In this document: piece by piece, positions 63,018 through 64,000 of the stretch
Position numbering within the stretch: the stretch's first letter is position 1
Layout of the letters: the number at the start of each line of letters is the position of its first letter
Assembly (NCBI GenBank): GCA_963744345.1
Contig: CAVUTD010000015.1
Location: 124,001-188,000, forward strand
Source of the DNA: DASTFP01 sp963744345
GTDB lineage: Bacteria; Verrucomicrobiota; Verrucomicrobiia; Chthoniobacterales; Terrimicrobiaceae
Length of the DNA: 64,000 bases
Reading direction: 5' to 3'
Notes under the pieces: generated by a model
Databases searched by the model: none
Told to the model about the DNA's origin: nothing
The model's input: only the letters and a program-made list of their open reading frames with translations
Program-made: the position numbers and the translations under genes

Positions 63018-63377
63018 GTGCGCAGAGGCCATTAAAAACGACCAGAGTGTCAGATCGCCAAACCCAACCCGCATGCCCACCCATCGGAAATGCCGCGCGC
63101 GAACAAGACGAAGAATTCCAAAGCCAATGAGCACCGCTGCAGCCGACCCACTGAGCGCCCAATGAGGAATGTTTGCATGAAACACGGCGACAAGGGCGAC
63201 GACCAGACCCACTGAAATGGCATGGCCCACAGCAATGGGTGGGAGTGCCATCCAGATCGCAGACCGTCGTCGCTCCTGCAATCCGAGAGCCACGGCAAAG
63301 AGCCAGCCCATCCCGGGATTGATGCCGTGAAAGGCGCCCAGCCCAAGCAGCGCCAGCCACGGCCACGCTTGGCTCAC
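63018..63377 (-). pseudogene. multi-pass membrane protein gene truncated by IS110
   Basis: From ATG 63377 (its ATGA overlaps the stop of the SBP56 gene) the product reads SQAWPWLALLGLGAFHGINP, VAVFHANIPHWALSGSAA and FGDLTLWSFLMASAHG, with about four membrane helices. After residue 120 or so, the frame enters IS110 left-end sequence and runs on to 62889 with unrelated residues. The original C-terminus is therefore lost. The GxxHGINPGMGW segment is reminiscent of small HupE/UreJ-like or cytochrome-biogenesis membrane proteins, but I cannot assign it. Confidence 0.7.
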
Positions 63378-64000
63378 GGATAACAGAACGAATCTGAGGA
63401 CGAATCGCCACCTTCGAGCCGAATCTGATGAATACGGTAATCGTTCGGCTGCATAAAGAATTTGGTATCGAACGCGATCCCGCCATCTGGCGCGGCATCG
63501 AGCTTCACCATCCAGCTTCCTACGCCCGCTGGATAGAACTGTTCATCCCACGTCGAGTAGAGAGAATTGGTGAAATAGACGCGCTTGCCGTCGCGGCTGA
63601 CTTCAACCATCTGGGGGCCACCGCGCAGTGGCTTGTCGGGCTCGGCCGGATGCGGTGCCTGGCGCACCATTCCACCGATATGCACGGAGCCCGTCTTTTT
63701 GGGATGGAATGGATCGGAAACATCGTATTGCAACATTTCCCCTGTGCCCCAACAGGAGACGTAAAGAAACCGATCGTCGATGGAGAGATCAATATCGGTG
63801 ATCAAAGGCGGCACTGCTTTGAAGCCCTTAAGCAGCGGGGGGAGCTTCTCGGGATCGGCTGGTTCAGCAGGGATCTCGATGACTTTCTCAATTTGCCACG
63901 CTCCATCTCTCCTATGCCAGAGCCAAACCGAGGCGCTCAGATCCTTGATCGAGACGACAACACTTGCAAATCCATATGTCTTTGTAGGGTCGTGCGCCGG
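63374..64000 (-). CDS. selenium-binding protein SBP56 / methanethiol oxidase family, partial
   Basis: The frame runs off the right edge; the visible 208 residues are the C-terminal half. Family elements are ITDIDLSIDDRFLYVSCWGT, GGPQMVEVSRDGKRVYFTNS, LYSTWDEQFYPAGVGSWMVK and the end DTKFFMQPNDYRIHQIRLEG. SBP56 proteins are beta-propeller-like, copper-dependent methanethiol oxidases in bacteria. The stop overlaps the start of a membrane-protein gene by 4 bp, so they formed one operon before the IS110 insertion. Confidence 0.9.
   Translation of the reverse strand, partial: PAHDPTKTYGFASVVVSIKDLSASVWLWHRRDGAWQIEKVIEIPAEPADPEKLPPLLKGFKAVPPLITDIDLSIDDRFLYVSCWGTGEMLQYDVSDPFHPKKTGSVHIGGMVRQAPHPAEPDKPLRGGPQMVEVSRDGKRVYFTNSLYSTWDEQFYPAGVGSWMVKLDAAPDGGIAFDTKFFMQPNDYRIHQIRLEGGDSSSDSFCYP

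Overview
The window looks like a chromosomal segment of a soil-type Gram-negative bacterium, most likely a member of the Verrucomicrobiota. This rests on inference: an exported protein ends in a VPETGG-type (PEP/VPDSG-CTERM-like) sorting tail, TamB and TamA genes lie side by side, the outer-membrane gene content is that of a diderm, and a split lexA / imuA-imuB / dnaE2 mutagenesis cassette is present. No rRNA or tRNA gene was seen.

Layout. 0-9.4 kb: an L,D-transpeptidase lipoprotein cut by the left edge, a lipocalin, an hsp20-lon operon, an IS110 element, two glycosyltransferase-like genes and a small nucleotidyltransferase pair. 9.4-16 kb: SOS mutasome genes (dnaE2, imuB, imuA, lexA) with a perfect palindrome at the lexA start. 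16-19.8 kb: small hypothetical genes, a sorted surface protein and a PAP2 phosphatase. 19.8-25.8 kb: tamB (frameshifted) and tamA. 25.8-43 kb: an accessory zone of small enzymes (esterases, a flavin oxidoreductase, a VOC dioxygenase, GNAT, HxlR, DUF5069, DUF7002, an amidase), dinB and a LigD-like ligase, mixed with several gene remnants. 43-48.4 kb: a broken exported protein, a GH1 lipoprotein and an exported GH13 debranching-type enzyme. 48.5-54.1 kb: OmpA, then a radical-SAM peptide-modification cassette, then a lipase-like lipoprotein. 54.4-58.8 kb: an AcrAB-type efflux pair. 59-61.2 kb: one large broken gene with TPR-like ends. 61.5-64 kb: a decayed second IS110 copy that has cut a membrane-protein gene downstream of a selenium-binding-protein (SBP56) gene.

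The most interesting element is the cassette on the minus strand at 49230-52160. It encodes a 116-aa precursor with a twin-arginine-like leader and a glycine-rich tail carrying seven Trp-(Ile/Val)-Asn motifs, a GTG-started partner with a SPASM-like cysteine tail but no CxxxCxxC motif, and a radical SAM/SPASM enzyme whose start codon overlaps the partner's stop. An exported SnoaL-like protein lies upstream. W-x-N is the substrate type of three-residue cyclophane (triceptide) maturases such as the Grr, Xye and Fxs systems, so this is probably a Grr-like RiPP system of unusual architecture: Tat-exported, tandem WIN repeats, two-part maturase. As given, the radical SAM gene has a one-base insertion exactly at its third cluster cysteine.

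Many otherwise good genes (tamB, LigD-like, GH1, the radical SAM, acrB, a lipase, a methyltransferase and others) carry single-base frame changes, mostly net +1. This suggests either assembly or sequencing error or real decay, and it affects how intact each system is judged to be.
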